Assembly: GCA_013698095.1 (NCBI GenBank)
Contig: JACCVQ010000082.1
Location: forward strand, 1-39,866
DNA length: 39,866 nucleotides
Reading direction: 5' to 3'
DNA from: Chloroflexota bacterium
GTDB lineage: Bacteria; Chloroflexota; Limnocylindria; Limnocylindrales; CSP1-4
Both the position numbers and the translations under genes were made by a program. Numbering within the stretch: position 1 is the first letter of the stretch; the number at the start of each line of letters is the position of its first letter. This document shows, in pieces, positions 23,642 to 33,600 of this stretch. The notes below the pieces were generated by a model, which searched no databases, was not told where the DNA came from, and saw only the letters and a list, made by a program, of their open reading frames with translations.

Positions 23642-23718
23642 GGACCCGTGGTGTAGCGGCCCAACATGCCAGCCTGTCACGCTGGAGATCGCCGGTTCGA
23701 ATCCGGTCGGGTCCGCCA
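23642..23718 (+). tRNA. tRNA-Asp(GTC)
   Basis: Cloverleaf with acceptor GGACCCG/CGGGTCC, anticodon stem CCAGC/GCTGG with loop CTGTCAC (anticodon GTC), T-arm GCCGG-TTCGAAT-CCGGT, and encoded CCA. It is followed closely by a terminator. Confidence 0.95.
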
Positions 23719-23733
23719 TTCGCTTATTTCCTA

Positions 23734-23770
23734 CGCCCCGTCCGCCCGCCCGGACGGGGCGTCCTTCTGC
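23734..23770 (+). terminator. Terminator downstream of tRNA-Asp
   Basis: CGCCCCGTCCG and CGGACGGGGCG form an 11-bp stem with a short loop, followed by TCCTTCTG. It lies 16 bases past the tRNA. Confidence 0.7.
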
Positions 23771-23780
23771 CCGACGCATC

Positions 23781-25445
23781 ATGCGTGGCATCATCGGGCC
23801 GGTGAAACGCCTCTCCCTCGTCGTCGCGATCGCGGTCCTCGTCTTCGCGGTGGGCGTGTCGGCCCTCGGCTGGGGCGGCATCGGCAGCCGCTCCGTTTCG
23901 CCGTCGGCGAGCGTCGTGGCTGGCGCATCGACGGCACCAACCACCTCTCCATCAACCGCTCCCGGTTCCTCGTCCGCCGCCGCGTCGCCGTCGCCGGCCC
24001 CAGCCAGCCTGGCGCCGGTCGATTCGCCCCTCGCCGACGTCCCGATCGTCCCCGTTGCCCAGTACCGGACGACCGTCGAACGGATCGGCCGGCCTGACGT
24101 CCAGGCCGCGTTCGACGGGACAAGCCCCAAGTGGGACGGCCTCGACGTCGTCGAGAGCGAGGCCTCCGCTGTGCTCGCCGGGCTCGGCCTGACCGGACCG
24201 GGCGGTGACGGCAGCCTCGTCCTGGCGCCGGACGCCGCGGCCGTCATGAAGGATCTCGCCAAGAACCGCAAGCGGCTCGCCGTGCTCCGGGCCGACGCGG
24301 TTGGCCCGGGGGTTCGTGCCCTCGGCTGGGGCGATCGTCAGCTGTTCGGGGTCGATGCGGTCGCGACCGTCGCCGAATGGGGTCTGACCGCCAGCCTGCC
24401 GCAGCGCAGCGACACCCCGCTCTTCGACCCGGGCGACTCGTGGACGCTCGTCGCCGGCGGCGACGTCATGCTCGACCGCGGCGTCGCGGAGACCCTCAAG
24501 ATCAAGGGCAAGGGCGCCGACTTCCCCTTCGATGGCGGGACGGCCGAGATCACCTCGATCTGCAAGGACTGCTCACCATTCGGCTGGGACACGCCGGTGA
24601 CCCGTCGGACTGGCCAGGCCGGCGTCGTTCGCCACCTCGTCGAGTCCGCGAATATCGCCATTGCGAACTTCGAGAACCCGGCCCCGAACGTCTTCCGCTA
24701 TCACACGAGCGGAACGCGGTTCTCGGCTGACCCCAAGCTGATCGCGGGGCTGGCCAACGCCGGCATCGACTGGGTGGGGCTCGCCAACAACCACATCGGC
24801 GACGCCGGCCAGACCGGCATCCTCCAGACGATCGCAAACCTCGAGAAGTACGGGATCGCGTCGAGCGGTGCCGGAACCAACCTGGCCGCTGCCCGAAAGC
24901 CGGCGATCCTCGAGGCACACGGGGTCAAGGTCGCATTCCTCGCCTACGACACGATCGCCGGCTCCTACACCGCGGGCACTGCCCGACCCGGCAGCGCGAA
25001 GCTCACGGCCAGCGCGGTCAAGGCCGACGTGGCCGCCGCGCGCAAGGCAGGGGCGGAAGTCGTGATCGTGTTCCCGCACTGGGGGACCGAGTACGACGCG
25101 ACCCCGTTCCGGCGCCAGCAGGCGCTCGCCCGGGCGGCGATCGACGCCGGCGCCGACATGGTGATCGGCAACCACGCCCATTGGGCGGGCGCGATGGAAG
25201 TCCGCACAGGCAAGCCGATCTGGTACGCCCTCGGCAACTTCATCTTCGACCAGACCTGGTCGATCCCGACGATGGAAGGGATTACGCTCGAGCTGACGTT
25301 CAAGGGCGCGACGCTCGTCCAGGCCCGGATGCGGCCGCACATCATTCTCGACAAGGCCCAGCCGAACTTCCTCGACCCCGCCGGCGACGGCCGCGCCGTC
25401 ATGGGCCAGGTCTTCGACGCCTCGAAGGGGATGCTGCCCTGGTAG
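23781..25445 (+). CDS. CapA-family (PgsA-like) metallophosphatase-fold protein, membrane-anchored
   Basis: 554 residues (GTG 23802 is an alternative start). The N-terminal signal anchor is RLSLVVAIAVLVFAVGVSAL, followed by a Ser/Pro/Ala linker. The CapA domain begins at SWTLVAGGDVMLDRG and continues with ANIAIANFENPA, VGLANNHIGDAG, FPHWGTEY and MVIGNHAHW. These Asp, Asn and His sites match the calcineurin-like metal ligands of the family. CapA proteins take part in poly-gamma-glutamate capsule assembly, but many homologues lie outside cap operons and their role is unclear. No other capsule gene is nearby. Confidence 0.85.
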   Translation: MRGIIGPVKRLSLVVAIAVLVFAVGVSALGWGGIGSRSVSPSASVVAGASTAPTTSPSTAPGSSSAAASPSPAPASLAPVDSPLADVPIVPVAQYRTTVERIGRPDVQAAFDGTSPKWDGLDVVESEASAVLAGLGLTGPGGDGSLVLAPDAAAVMKDLAKNRKRLAVLRADAVGPGVRALGWGDRQLFGVDAVATVAEWGLTASLPQRSDTPLFDPGDSWTLVAGGDVMLDRGVAETLKIKGKGADFPFDGGTAEITSICKDCSPFGWDTPVTRRTGQAGVVRHLVESANIAIANFENPAPNVFRYHTSGTRFSADPKLIAGLANAGIDWVGLANNHIGDAGQTGILQTIANLEKYGIASSGAGTNLAAARKPAILEAHGVKVAFLAYDTIAGSYTAGTARPGSAKLTASAVKADVAAARKAGAEVVIVFPHWGTEYDATPFRRQQALARAAIDAGADMVIGNHAHWAGAMEVRTGKPIWYALGNFIFDQTWSIPTMEGITLELTFKGATLVQARMRPHIILDKAQPNFLDPAGDGRAVMGQVFDASKGMLPW

Positions 25446-25455
25446 GTCTCGCGGC

Positions 25456-26427
25456 CTAGACGAGGCCCGCGAAGAGGTCGTCCTCGCGGTCCGGGGCGGT
25501 GACGCGGGATTCGCGGCGGATGAACGCTTCCCTGGCCCAGTGCTCCTTCCAACCCGCCTCGCCGAAGACCATGAACCCGCTGTCCATCGCGATCTGCGTG
25601 ACGTGACGCTGGATGGCGCGCCACTTGCGCTCGAGCGGCTCGCCGCTGATGTCGACCCAGGCCGTGATCGTGTCGTCGGGGACGAGCATCTTCGCAACAA
25701 AGGCCTCGTGCTCGGCCCGCTGCTCCGGCGTTGCGTCCTCCGGCGGGTCCCAGAAGCTCGGCTTGCCCGTCGACTTCATCGCCTCACGCATCGCGTCCCG
25801 GACGGACTGCGGGATCGCGGTCTCGTACAGCTTCGATGGCATCCACGGCTCGACGCCGGCCTCGAGCTGCTTCTGGTACCAGGCCGGATCGCCCGCCCGC
25901 TCGAACGCCCGGATCGACACGTCGTGGACCCGGATGTGGTCCGGGTGACCATAGCCGCCGAAGTCGTTGTAGGTCGTGATCACATCGGGCTGGTAGCGCC
26001 GGATCAGCCACGTCAGGCGACCGGCGGCCTCGTCGATGTCGGCCTGCCAGAACGTCCGCGGATCGTCGTTGCCGGGCCGGCCCATCATGTCCGAGTCGCG
26101 GTAGCCGAGGTTCTCCCACTCGGTCACGCCGAGCTCCTGCATCGCCAGCTCGAGCTCGGTCGCCCGGAGTTCGCCGAGCCGGCGGTGGTTGTCGGGCGTG
26201 TCCATCGTCGGAACCACGATCTCGCCCTGCTCGCCGCGAGTGCACGTGACGAGGACCACCCGGTGGCCCTCGGCGACGGCCCTGGCCATGACTCCTCCGG
26301 TCGAGATCGTCTCGTCGTCGGGATGGGCGTGGACCGTCATCAGGGTCAGCCGATGGGGCTCGGTCGGAGGAGTGTCGGCCGGGGCGAGGTGGGTGTCGGG
26401 CGGATCGCTGGTCGGTTCGTCGGTCAT
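25456..26427 (-). CDS. PIG-L family deacetylase, Mca/MshB-like
   Basis: 323 residues. The zinc motif is VHAHPDDETISTGG, with the distal GGYGHPDHIRVHD. The segments VTCTRGEQGE and NLGYRDSDMMG resemble mycothiol S-conjugate amidase (Mca) and the MshB deacetylase more than other PIG-L members. It would remove an acetyl or acyl group from an amino sugar. If Mca-like, it implies mycothiol or a similar thiol for detoxification. No msh gene is in the window to confirm this. The first 25 residues are Pro/Thr-rich and variable. Confidence 0.82.
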   Translation of the reverse strand: MTDEPTSDPPDTHLAPADTPPTEPHRLTLMTVHAHPDDETISTGGVMARAVAEGHRVVLVTCTRGEQGEIVVPTMDTPDNHRRLGELRATELELAMQELGVTEWENLGYRDSDMMGRPGNDDPRTFWQADIDEAAGRLTWLIRRYQPDVITTYNDFGGYGHPDHIRVHDVSIRAFERAGDPAWYQKQLEAGVEPWMPSKLYETAIPQSVRDAMREAMKSTGKPSFWDPPEDATPEQRAEHEAFVAKMLVPDDTITAWVDISGEPLERKWRAIQRHVTQIAMDSGFMVFGEAGWKEHWAREAFIRRESRVTAPDREDDLFAGLV

Positions 26428-26504
26428 GGACTCATGATCGCATCGCCCGCGTTGGCACGGGGATCGGCCACGAACGCCTGGCCGCTCGGCCTACCATCGG
26501 GGCG

Positions 26505-27773
26505 ATGAACGAGCCCATCGCCGCCTGCCCTGGTCCGCTCGCCGGCCTCCGCGTCATCGACTGCTCGACCGTCCTCGCCGGCCCCTACGCGACGATGCTC
26601 CTGGGCGACCTCGGGGCCGACGTCGTGAAGGTGGAGCCGCCCGAGGGCGACGCCACGCGCGGCTGGGGCCCGCCGTGGGTCGGGACGGTGGAGGACGGGA
26701 CCCGGACCGCCGCCTACGCCCTGGCGGTCAACCGCAACAAGCGCTCGATCCGGCTCGATCTCCGCCGGCCCGAGGGCGCCGCCGTCCTCCGCCGCCTGCT
26801 CGCCACGGCCGACGTCCTCGTCGAGAACATCCGGCCGGGTGGGCTCGACCGGCTCGGTTTCGGCGACGACGTCCTCGCCAGGCTGAACCCGGCCCTGGTC
26901 CATCTGTCGATCACCGGCTACGGGCCTGCCAGCCCCGATCCCACCCGACCGGGCTACGACTTCGTGATCCAGGCCGAGTCCGGGCTGATGTCGATCACCG
27001 GCGCCCCCGATGCAGATGGCGGCGGACCGACGAAGGTGGGAGTTGCGATCAGCGACGTGCTGAGCGGGCTCAACGGGGCGGTCGCGATCCTGGCGGCACT
27101 CGTCGAACGAGGCGCGGGACGGGGCGGAACCGCGGCCGGCGTCACCGGGTCCGGCGCGCCACGGCCCGGCCAGCGGATCGACCTGTCGCTCCTCGGCTCG
27201 ACCCTCGCTGCCCTCGTCAACCAGGCCCAGAACGCGTTCGTCGGCGAAGTGCCGCCGGGTCGCCTCGGCAACGCCCACCCGAACATCGTCCCGTACCAGT
27301 CGTTCGACACCGCCGATGGCTCGATCGCGGTCGCCGTCGGCAGCGAGCGCCAGTGGCCGCGGTTCTGCCGTGCCCTTGGGCTTCCCGCCCTGGCTGACGA
27401 TCCACGCTTCGCGACGAACGGCGAGCGGGTGGCCAACCGCGCCGAGCTGAGCGCCACCCTCGCCGCCCGCCTCGAGGAGCGGACGACCGTCGACTGGCTC
27501 GCAGCGCTCGAGGCCGCCGACGTGCCCGCCGGCCCGATCAACGACATCGCCGCCGCATTCGCGTCGCCGTGGGCGGCGGGCCGGACGGTCGAGCTCGACC
27601 ATCCGGTTCTTGGCCCGACCCGCCAGGTCGCGCCGGCGTACGAGCTCTCGCGGACGCCGGCCAGCATCCGGACCCCGCCGCCGCTTCTCGGCGAGCAGAC
27701 CGGCGAGGTCCTCGCCGAGCTCGGCTACGGCGCGCCAGAGATCGAGGAGCTCCGCCGCGACGGCGTCGTCTGA
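26505..27773 (+). CDS. CaiB/BaiF-family (class III) CoA transferase
   Basis: 422 residues. The opening GLRVIDCSTVLAGPYATMLLGDLGADVVKVE is the family signature. It continues with LAVNRNKRSIRLDL, LVENIRPGGLDRLG and PGYDFVIQAESGL, with the catalytic Asp in YDF. It would move CoA between carboxylates; the substrate cannot be read from sequence. TACCAT seven bases before ATG 26505 suggests a leaderless transcript. It is followed by a FabI-like reductase on the same strand. Confidence 0.9.
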   Translation: MNEPIAACPGPLAGLRVIDCSTVLAGPYATMLLGDLGADVVKVEPPEGDATRGWGPPWVGTVEDGTRTAAYALAVNRNKRSIRLDLRRPEGAAVLRRLLATADVLVENIRPGGLDRLGFGDDVLARLNPALVHLSITGYGPASPDPTRPGYDFVIQAESGLMSITGAPDADGGGPTKVGVAISDVLSGLNGAVAILAALVERGAGRGGTAAGVTGSGAPRPGQRIDLSLLGSTLAALVNQAQNAFVGEVPPGRLGNAHPNIVPYQSFDTADGSIAVAVGSERQWPRFCRALGLPALADDPRFATNGERVANRAELSATLAARLEERTTVDWLAALEAADVPAGPINDIAAAFASPWAAGRTVELDHPVLGPTRQVAPAYELSRTPASIRTPPPLLGEQTGEVLAELGYGAPEIEELRRDGVV

Positions 27774-27932
27774 GGGCCGCCCGCCGAATGCACAGGCGCA
27801 CAGATCCGTCCGAGGTCGGCCGATCGGCCACTGCTAGACTCGGCGGGGCCGCTCACCCCGCGGCGCCCGTCGCCGCTGACCTACAGCCGGCCTGACCGAC
27901 CCGACTGAATCGACCCACCCGGAGGCATCCCG

Positions 27933-28751
27933 ATGACCGACGACCGCGAGCGCTGGGCCCTCATCCTCGGCGCCTCGAGCGGCATGGGGGAGGCGACCGG
28001 TCTGGCCCTGGCCAAGGCCGGCTACCACATCGCCGGGGTCCATCTCGACTTCCGGGCCGGGTTGACTCACGTCGAGGAGGTCAAGGCGGCGATCGTCGCC
28101 GAGGGCCGCGAGGCTCTCTTCACGAACATGAACGCGGCAGACGACGAGAAGCGGGCGGCAGCGCTCGCGGCGCTCCGCCAGCGCTTCGACGAGAGCACCG
28201 CGGCGGGTCGCAAGCCGTATGTCCGGGTGGTCATGCATTCGCTGGCCTTCGGGTCGCTCGTGCCGTTCCTGGCCGACGACCCGAAAGCCGCCGTCGATCG
28301 CAAGAAGATGGAGATGACCCAGGACGTGATGGCGAACAGCCTCGTCTACTGGGTTCAGGACCTCCATCGCGGCGGATTCCTCGACCGCGGGTCGAAGGTC
28401 TACGCGATGACCTCGGAGGGGACGAGCCGGGTCGTGCCGTCGTATGGCGTTGTCAGCGGCGCAAAGGCGGCCATGGAATCGCACGTCCGGCAGCTGGCGA
28501 TGGAGTTCGCCCGGCTCGGGACCGGTGTCGCCGTCAACTCGATCCGGGCCGGCGTGACCGATACGCCGGCACTCCGCAAGATCCCCGAGAACCAGCGGAT
28601 GATCGACGTCACCCTCGCCCGCAACCCGCACGGTCGGATGACGACGACCGCCGACGTCGCCGAGGCGATCGTGACCCTCAGCGCGAGCGATTCGGACTGG
28701 ATGAGCGGCAACATCATCTCGGTCGACGGCGGCGAGTTCGTCACCGGCTGA
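27933..28751 (+). CDS. Enoyl-[acyl-carrier-protein] reductase-like SDR (FabI/FabL type)
   Basis: A 272-residue short-chain dehydrogenase. The nucleotide site is LILGASSGMGEATG, and the catalytic pair appears as Tyr-x6-Lys in YGVVSGAKAA. This spacing is typical of FabI/FabL enoyl reductases rather than the Tyr-x3-Lys of common SDRs. MTSEGTSRVVPSYG and MSGNIISVDGGEF complete the pattern. It probably reduces enoyl-ACP or enoyl-CoA with NAD(P)H. GGAGG precedes ATG 27933. The FabL-like spacing is clear, but the chain-length role is open. Confidence 0.82.
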   Translation: MTDDRERWALILGASSGMGEATGLALAKAGYHIAGVHLDFRAGLTHVEEVKAAIVAEGREALFTNMNAADDEKRAAALAALRQRFDESTAAGRKPYVRVVMHSLAFGSLVPFLADDPKAAVDRKKMEMTQDVMANSLVYWVQDLHRGGFLDRGSKVYAMTSEGTSRVVPSYGVVSGAKAAMESHVRQLAMEFARLGTGVAVNSIRAGVTDTPALRKIPENQRMIDVTLARNPHGRMTTTADVAEAIVTLSASDSDWMSGNIISVDGGEFVTG

Positions 28752-28768
28752 GACGCGGACCTCGGACG

Positions 28769-29491
28769 ATGGCTCGCGACGGCTCCGCGTGGCGCTTGCT
28801 GTCGCTGGCGCCGGCTCCGATCGAGCGCGTCCAGGCCTGGTTCGCCGGGATCGACGGCCTGGCGATCGAGGTCCCGCCAAGTCGGACGCAGGCAGCCATC
28901 GGCGCGGCGATCGGGACCGCCGATATCGTCGTGACCGACCGGTCGAACGCGCTCCGGATCGACGCGGCGGAAGTCGCCGCCGCGGAGCAACTGTCGTTCG
29001 TGATGTCACCAGGTGTCGGCCTCGACAACATCGACCTCGAGGCGTTGACGGCGGCCGATGTCGTTGTCGCCAACACCGCCGGCCTGAACGCTGCCAGCGT
29101 CGCCGAGTGGTGCCTCGGTGCGGCCTTCGCCGTCGCGCGGTCGCTCGCCTGGGTCGACGGCCGCGTCCGGGCCGGCGAGTGGCCCCAGCTCGAGCTTCCG
29201 GAGCGCGGCTCGACCGAGATCGGCGCCTGCGTGTGGGCGTCGTGGGCTTCGGGGCGGTCGGCAGCCGTGTCGCCCGGCTGTTCGCGGGCATCGGCTGCGA
29301 CGTGGCGTACTGGACACGGAGCAGGCGCGATGCAGGCGACGAGGGCGGAGCGCGTTGGCTGCCACTTCTCGAGCTCGTCGGGCGATCCGACCTCCTCCAA
29401 CGTCCGGCGCGCGATCGCCGGCGAGCCGATCCGGAGCGTCGTCAACGGGCTGGGCCCCGTCGTGGTCCGGCGCGAGCCGCCCCGGAGCTGA
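28769..29491 (+). pseudogene. Decayed D-2-hydroxyacid dehydrogenase
   Basis: The first about 150 residues match the N-terminal catalytic domain (FVMSPGVGLDNIDLEALTAADV, NTAGLNAASVAEWCLGAAF). At about 29222 the similarity shifts to the +1 frame (LRVGVVGFGAVGSRVARLF, the NAD site). Near 29390-29405 it returns to the first frame, directly at the C-terminal NVRRAIAGEPIRSVVNGL. So there is one frameshift, and about 100 residues of the NAD domain, including the catalytic Arg/His region, are missing. The gene cannot make a working enzyme. It lies 17 bases after the FabI-like gene and was likely its operon partner. Confidence 0.8.
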
Positions 29492-29618
29492 CCCCGCGGC
29501 GGGATCGCCGCCGGTCCGCGTCCCGCGCGGCCCATGGCTCAGCGCGAGCGTGAAACGCCGCCACGACGCTGAACGTACCGCGTCCCGCCGGACTTCCGGA
29601 TGACGCCCAGCCGCACCC

Positions 29619-30653
29619 ATGACACCGACACTGCCCCTGACGGCACCTCGCCCGGTGGTCGTTCCTGGCCGCCTCGGCCGCGATGGAGTCTCAGCCCCGA
29701 TGACCGTCAACGTCGCCAAGCCAACCCGTCGTCGGACCCCCACGACCATGGCCGCGACCGCACTCGGGCTCGACAACGGGTCGGAGCCCCGCGCGAGCCC
29801 GCATCAGACGACGGTGGGCAGGCCGGAACCTCTTGCCGTGCCGGTCCCGGCGAGGCCCGCCCCGGCCTTCACGCCAGGCCTCAGTGCCGGCGAGTCGATG
29901 TCGATCGGCGAGATCGACCAGACGATCTTCGACTGTCCGACATGCTCGCGCCCGCTCGCTCTCGGGGCGCGCCGCTGCCCCGGCTGCGCGACCCTGCTCG
30001 TCAACGGCGTGGCCCTCTCCAAGGCATCGGCCTTCGTGGCCGCCGGGCTGGTCGTCGGCCTCGTGGTCGGCGGTGTCGGCGGTGCGCTGTTCGGTCTCAG
30101 CCAGGCAGCCGCGGCCGCGCCCGTGGCCAGCGGCCTACCGTCTCCTGGTCCAGTCGCAAGCAGCGACCCGAGCGTGACCGTGTCCGCGGCCCCGTCGCCG
30201 TCGATCGATCCTGGACCCAGCACTCCCGCAGTTCCGCCCTTCGCCCGGGCATCGCTCGTCCAGACTGTCGGTACGAACGATCGCCTGACCGCGGCAAAGG
30301 CCGGCCTCGCGTCCGCGCTCGCTGCCACGACCTTCGATGCGTCCGAGGTCGCCAGGATCCTCCGCTCCATCTCCGCCGACTCGATCCAGGGCGAGCACCT
30401 CGCCACCAGGCTGTCTGGCTGGACCGGCTCGGCCGACATCGGCGGGCGTCTCCACGACTTCTACGGCACGATCCACGACACCGCGTCCGACGGGCTCGTC
30501 GCCTCGGTCCGGAACACTGCCGCGTATCAGCGGGCAGCGACGGCGATGGTCTCGCTGCTGGCCGAGATCCCGAATGTGGACGCCGCGGTTCGCATGGCCG
30601 CCACGACGGCCGGCGTCCCGATGCCCGAGTCTGCTTCCCCGCCCGTTCCCTGA
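29619..30653 (+). CDS. Zinc-ribbon membrane protein of unknown function
   Basis: 344 residues (start uncertain; ATG 29700 is an alternative). A disordered N-terminus leads to a zinc ribbon (CPTC, then CPGC about 15 residues later), a membrane segment (AFVAAGLVVGLVVGGVGGALFG), a Ser/Pro linker and a C-terminal helical domain (about 130 residues with LASALAATTFDASEVARIL and IGGRLHDFYGTIHD). The ribbon faces the cytoplasm and the helical part lies outside. The architecture resembles small sensor or scaffold proteins; no activity can be assigned. Confidence 0.65.
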   Translation: MTPTLPLTAPRPVVVPGRLGRDGVSAPMTVNVAKPTRRRTPTTMAATALGLDNGSEPRASPHQTTVGRPEPLAVPVPARPAPAFTPGLSAGESMSIGEIDQTIFDCPTCSRPLALGARRCPGCATLLVNGVALSKASAFVAAGLVVGLVVGGVGGALFGLSQAAAAAPVASGLPSPGPVASSDPSVTVSAAPSPSIDPGPSTPAVPPFARASLVQTVGTNDRLTAAKAGLASALAATTFDASEVARILRSISADSIQGEHLATRLSGWTGSADIGGRLHDFYGTIHDTASDGLVASVRNTAAYQRAATAMVSLLAEIPNVDAAVRMAATTAGVPMPESASPPVP

Positions 30654-33600
30654 TCAGGGCGCCGTCGACGGGCCACCGGTTGGCGCACCGCTGGCCGGGG
30701 CGTACCCCGTCAGCTCCACGTAGGCCTCGCCCCCAAGCGATCTCCCGGCCCGGGTCGCCCGGACCACCTGCGAGCCCTCCCAGTACACGACGCCTGTCGT
30801 CGGCCGAGTGTCCAGCTCCTGGGCTGCGACCGTCGGGCTGAGGTCGATCACCAGGTCCTCGCCCTGGACCGTGACCCGCCAGCCCGCCGGGTAGTCGGCC
30901 CCGGTCGCCGGGCTCACCCAGCGCTTCGTCACCTCGACCGTGAAGGCGTCGCGCGGCAGGTGGCGAGTGGCCCCGCCGCCTTCGACGAGCGTTCCGTACA
31001 CCAGCGGGTACGAGCCGTCGCCGTCGCGCACGAGGGACAGGGTGAGGTCCGTGCCGTCCGCGAGGTTGACCGCGAACCAGTCCCAGCCGCCGCCACCGAC
31101 GGCGATGAAGTCGCCCCACTGGTGGTCGAACCAGGCGCTGCCGGTCACCGGGATCGCCTCGTCGTCGATCGTGACCGTGCCGCTCGCGGTCATCGACGTC
31201 CGCGAGTAGTAGTACGACGAGCCGCCGGCCCCGAAGTCGATCCAGCCGATCGTGTTGTGGAGGGCGGCCGCTTGCTCTGTCCGCAGGAGGAGGTCAAGCC
31301 CCAGGCTGCTCACGCGGGTCAGCCGTGCCTCATCAGGGGTCAGGGCCGCGATCAACCGATCGGTCCCGTTGTTGCCGGCCATCTTCCACGTGGCATCGGA
31401 CGGCCCCATCTGGAGCTGGAAGCCGGTGTCGGCCGACCGGTCGACCTGTCGTCCGATCTCCGTCCGCTGGGCGTAATGGAACGCGCCTCCGGTTTCGTCG
31501 GTGATCGCGAGATGCGATGCCCAGGTGACTGGAAAGGCGCCCCGCTCGGCGCGGAAGATCACGTCCTCGAACCCGAATCGGCGGCCGTCGTCGGCCACGA
31601 GATGGCCCGTGTAGTACCACCACTCCGTCAGCCGCTCGTGCGGCGCGTCGTCACGCGGCAGGACGACCGGCTGTGGGTCGCCGGTCCGGGGCGGCGGCGC
31701 TGAGGTCGGCGGCGGCAGAGGATGGGGGGCCGCGGGGTTGGCGAGGATCGGCGCACCGGGCGCGCCGGGCGCGCCGGCGGTGCATCCGGCGAGCAGCAGG
31801 GCCGCGCCAAGGACCAGGAAGAGCAGCCCGGCGATCCCCGCCGTCTCGATCCGGGGCACACGCCGGAGACCGGACGGCAGCCACCAGTTCCAGTGGCCGA
31901 GGAGGCGCATCGTCGCGGGCACGAGCAATGCCCGGACCACGGTCGCGTCGAGGGCAACCGCGAGCGCCATCCCGATCCCGAGGGCCTTGATCAGGACGAT
32001 GTCGGCAAAGGCGAACGACCCGGCGACGACCACGACGATCAGCGCCGCCGAGGTCACGATCCGGCCGCTCCGCTCGAGGCCGCGGGCGACCGCTTCCTGG
32101 TTGTCGCCGGTCCGGTCCCATTGTTCCTTCATCCGCGACAGCAGGAAGACCTCGTAGTCCATGGACAGCCCGAACAGCACGCAGAAGAGGATCACCGGCT
32201 GGGTCGTCTCGACGAACCCGAGCGGCTGGAACCCGAGGAGAGCCGACAGATTGCCGTCCTGGAAGATCCAGACGAGGGCGCCGAAGCTGGCCACGATCGA
32301 GAGGGTGTTCATGACGAGGGCCTTGATCGGAAGGATCACCGAGCGAAGGAGCAGGAACAGCACGATGTAGGTCGTGATCACGATGAACAGGGCGGTCCGC
32401 GGGAAGTCTGCCGCGACCCCACCGACCACGTCGGCGACGTCCGCTGCGCCGCCCCCGACAAGGACCGTCATTCCGGCAGGCGGCGCCAGGGGTCCGGTGG
32501 CGGCCCGCAGATCCGCGACGAGCGAGCGGCCCTCATCACGGTTGGGGCCGTACGGCGTCGTGATGGTGAATGCGGTCAGATCGCGGTTCGTGGTGGTGGC
32601 CAGGGCCGTCGCCACGAACCGGTCGCGCGGGCCGTTGGGGTCCGCGTACAGGAGTTGGTATTGCTCCGCGCGCAGCCGCGGATCGATGTCGACGAGGGAA
32701 TCGACCCGGCGGATCCGGCGATCGGCCGCCAGCCTCCGCGAGTAGTCGAAGAGGGCGGCGATGTTGGCCGGCGACGTGGCCGGGCCAGCGGTCCGAATGG
32801 CGAGCGCGATCGGGGCGAACTCGCCCTCCCCGAAGGCAGTCGCCAGCCGATCGAAGGCGGCCCGCGACGGGACACTCGCCGGCAGGATCGTCGAGTCCGG
32901 GGCGTTGAACCGGACGTGCAGGAACGGTGACCCGAGAAGGAGCAGCATCGCCAGGGTCGGGACGAGGACCGCGACCGGCCGGCGCATGACCCAGCGGGCG
33001 AGCCTGGCCCACGGCCCGTTCGGGTCGTCGCGCGGGACGACCCGTCGGATCGCCAGCCGGTCGATCCGGGCGCCGACGATCGCCAGGATCGCCGGCAGGA
33101 GGGTCAGCGCCGACACGGCCGCGAGGAGGACGACGATCGCCCCGGCGATCCCGACCGAGCGGAGAATCATGAACTCGAACAGGACCAGCCCGATGAGCCC
33201 GAGGAGGACGGTCAGGCCGGAGAAGAACACCGCCCGGCCGGCCGTCCGGACGGTTGCCTCGACCGCCCCGGCCACACGCTCGTCCGGCGGATCGGCGGCC
33301 CGCGCTGCCAGTTCCTCGCGGAACCGGCTCGTCATGAGGAGCGAGTAGTCGACGCCGAGGCCGAGCCCCAGGAGGGTCGCCAGGTTCAGGACGAAGATGC
33401 TCATCGGAGTCACGCTTCCGACCAGGAAGATCGCGGCCAGGGCGACGATCACCGCCGCCCCACCGACGACGAGCGGGACGGCTGCCGCCACGACGGAGCC
33501 GAACACCAGGAGCAGCGCGATCGCGGCCAGCGGGAGCGACACGATCTCGCTCCGCTGGAGGTCGGCCTCGGACACGGACTGGACGTCGCCGTAGAACGCC

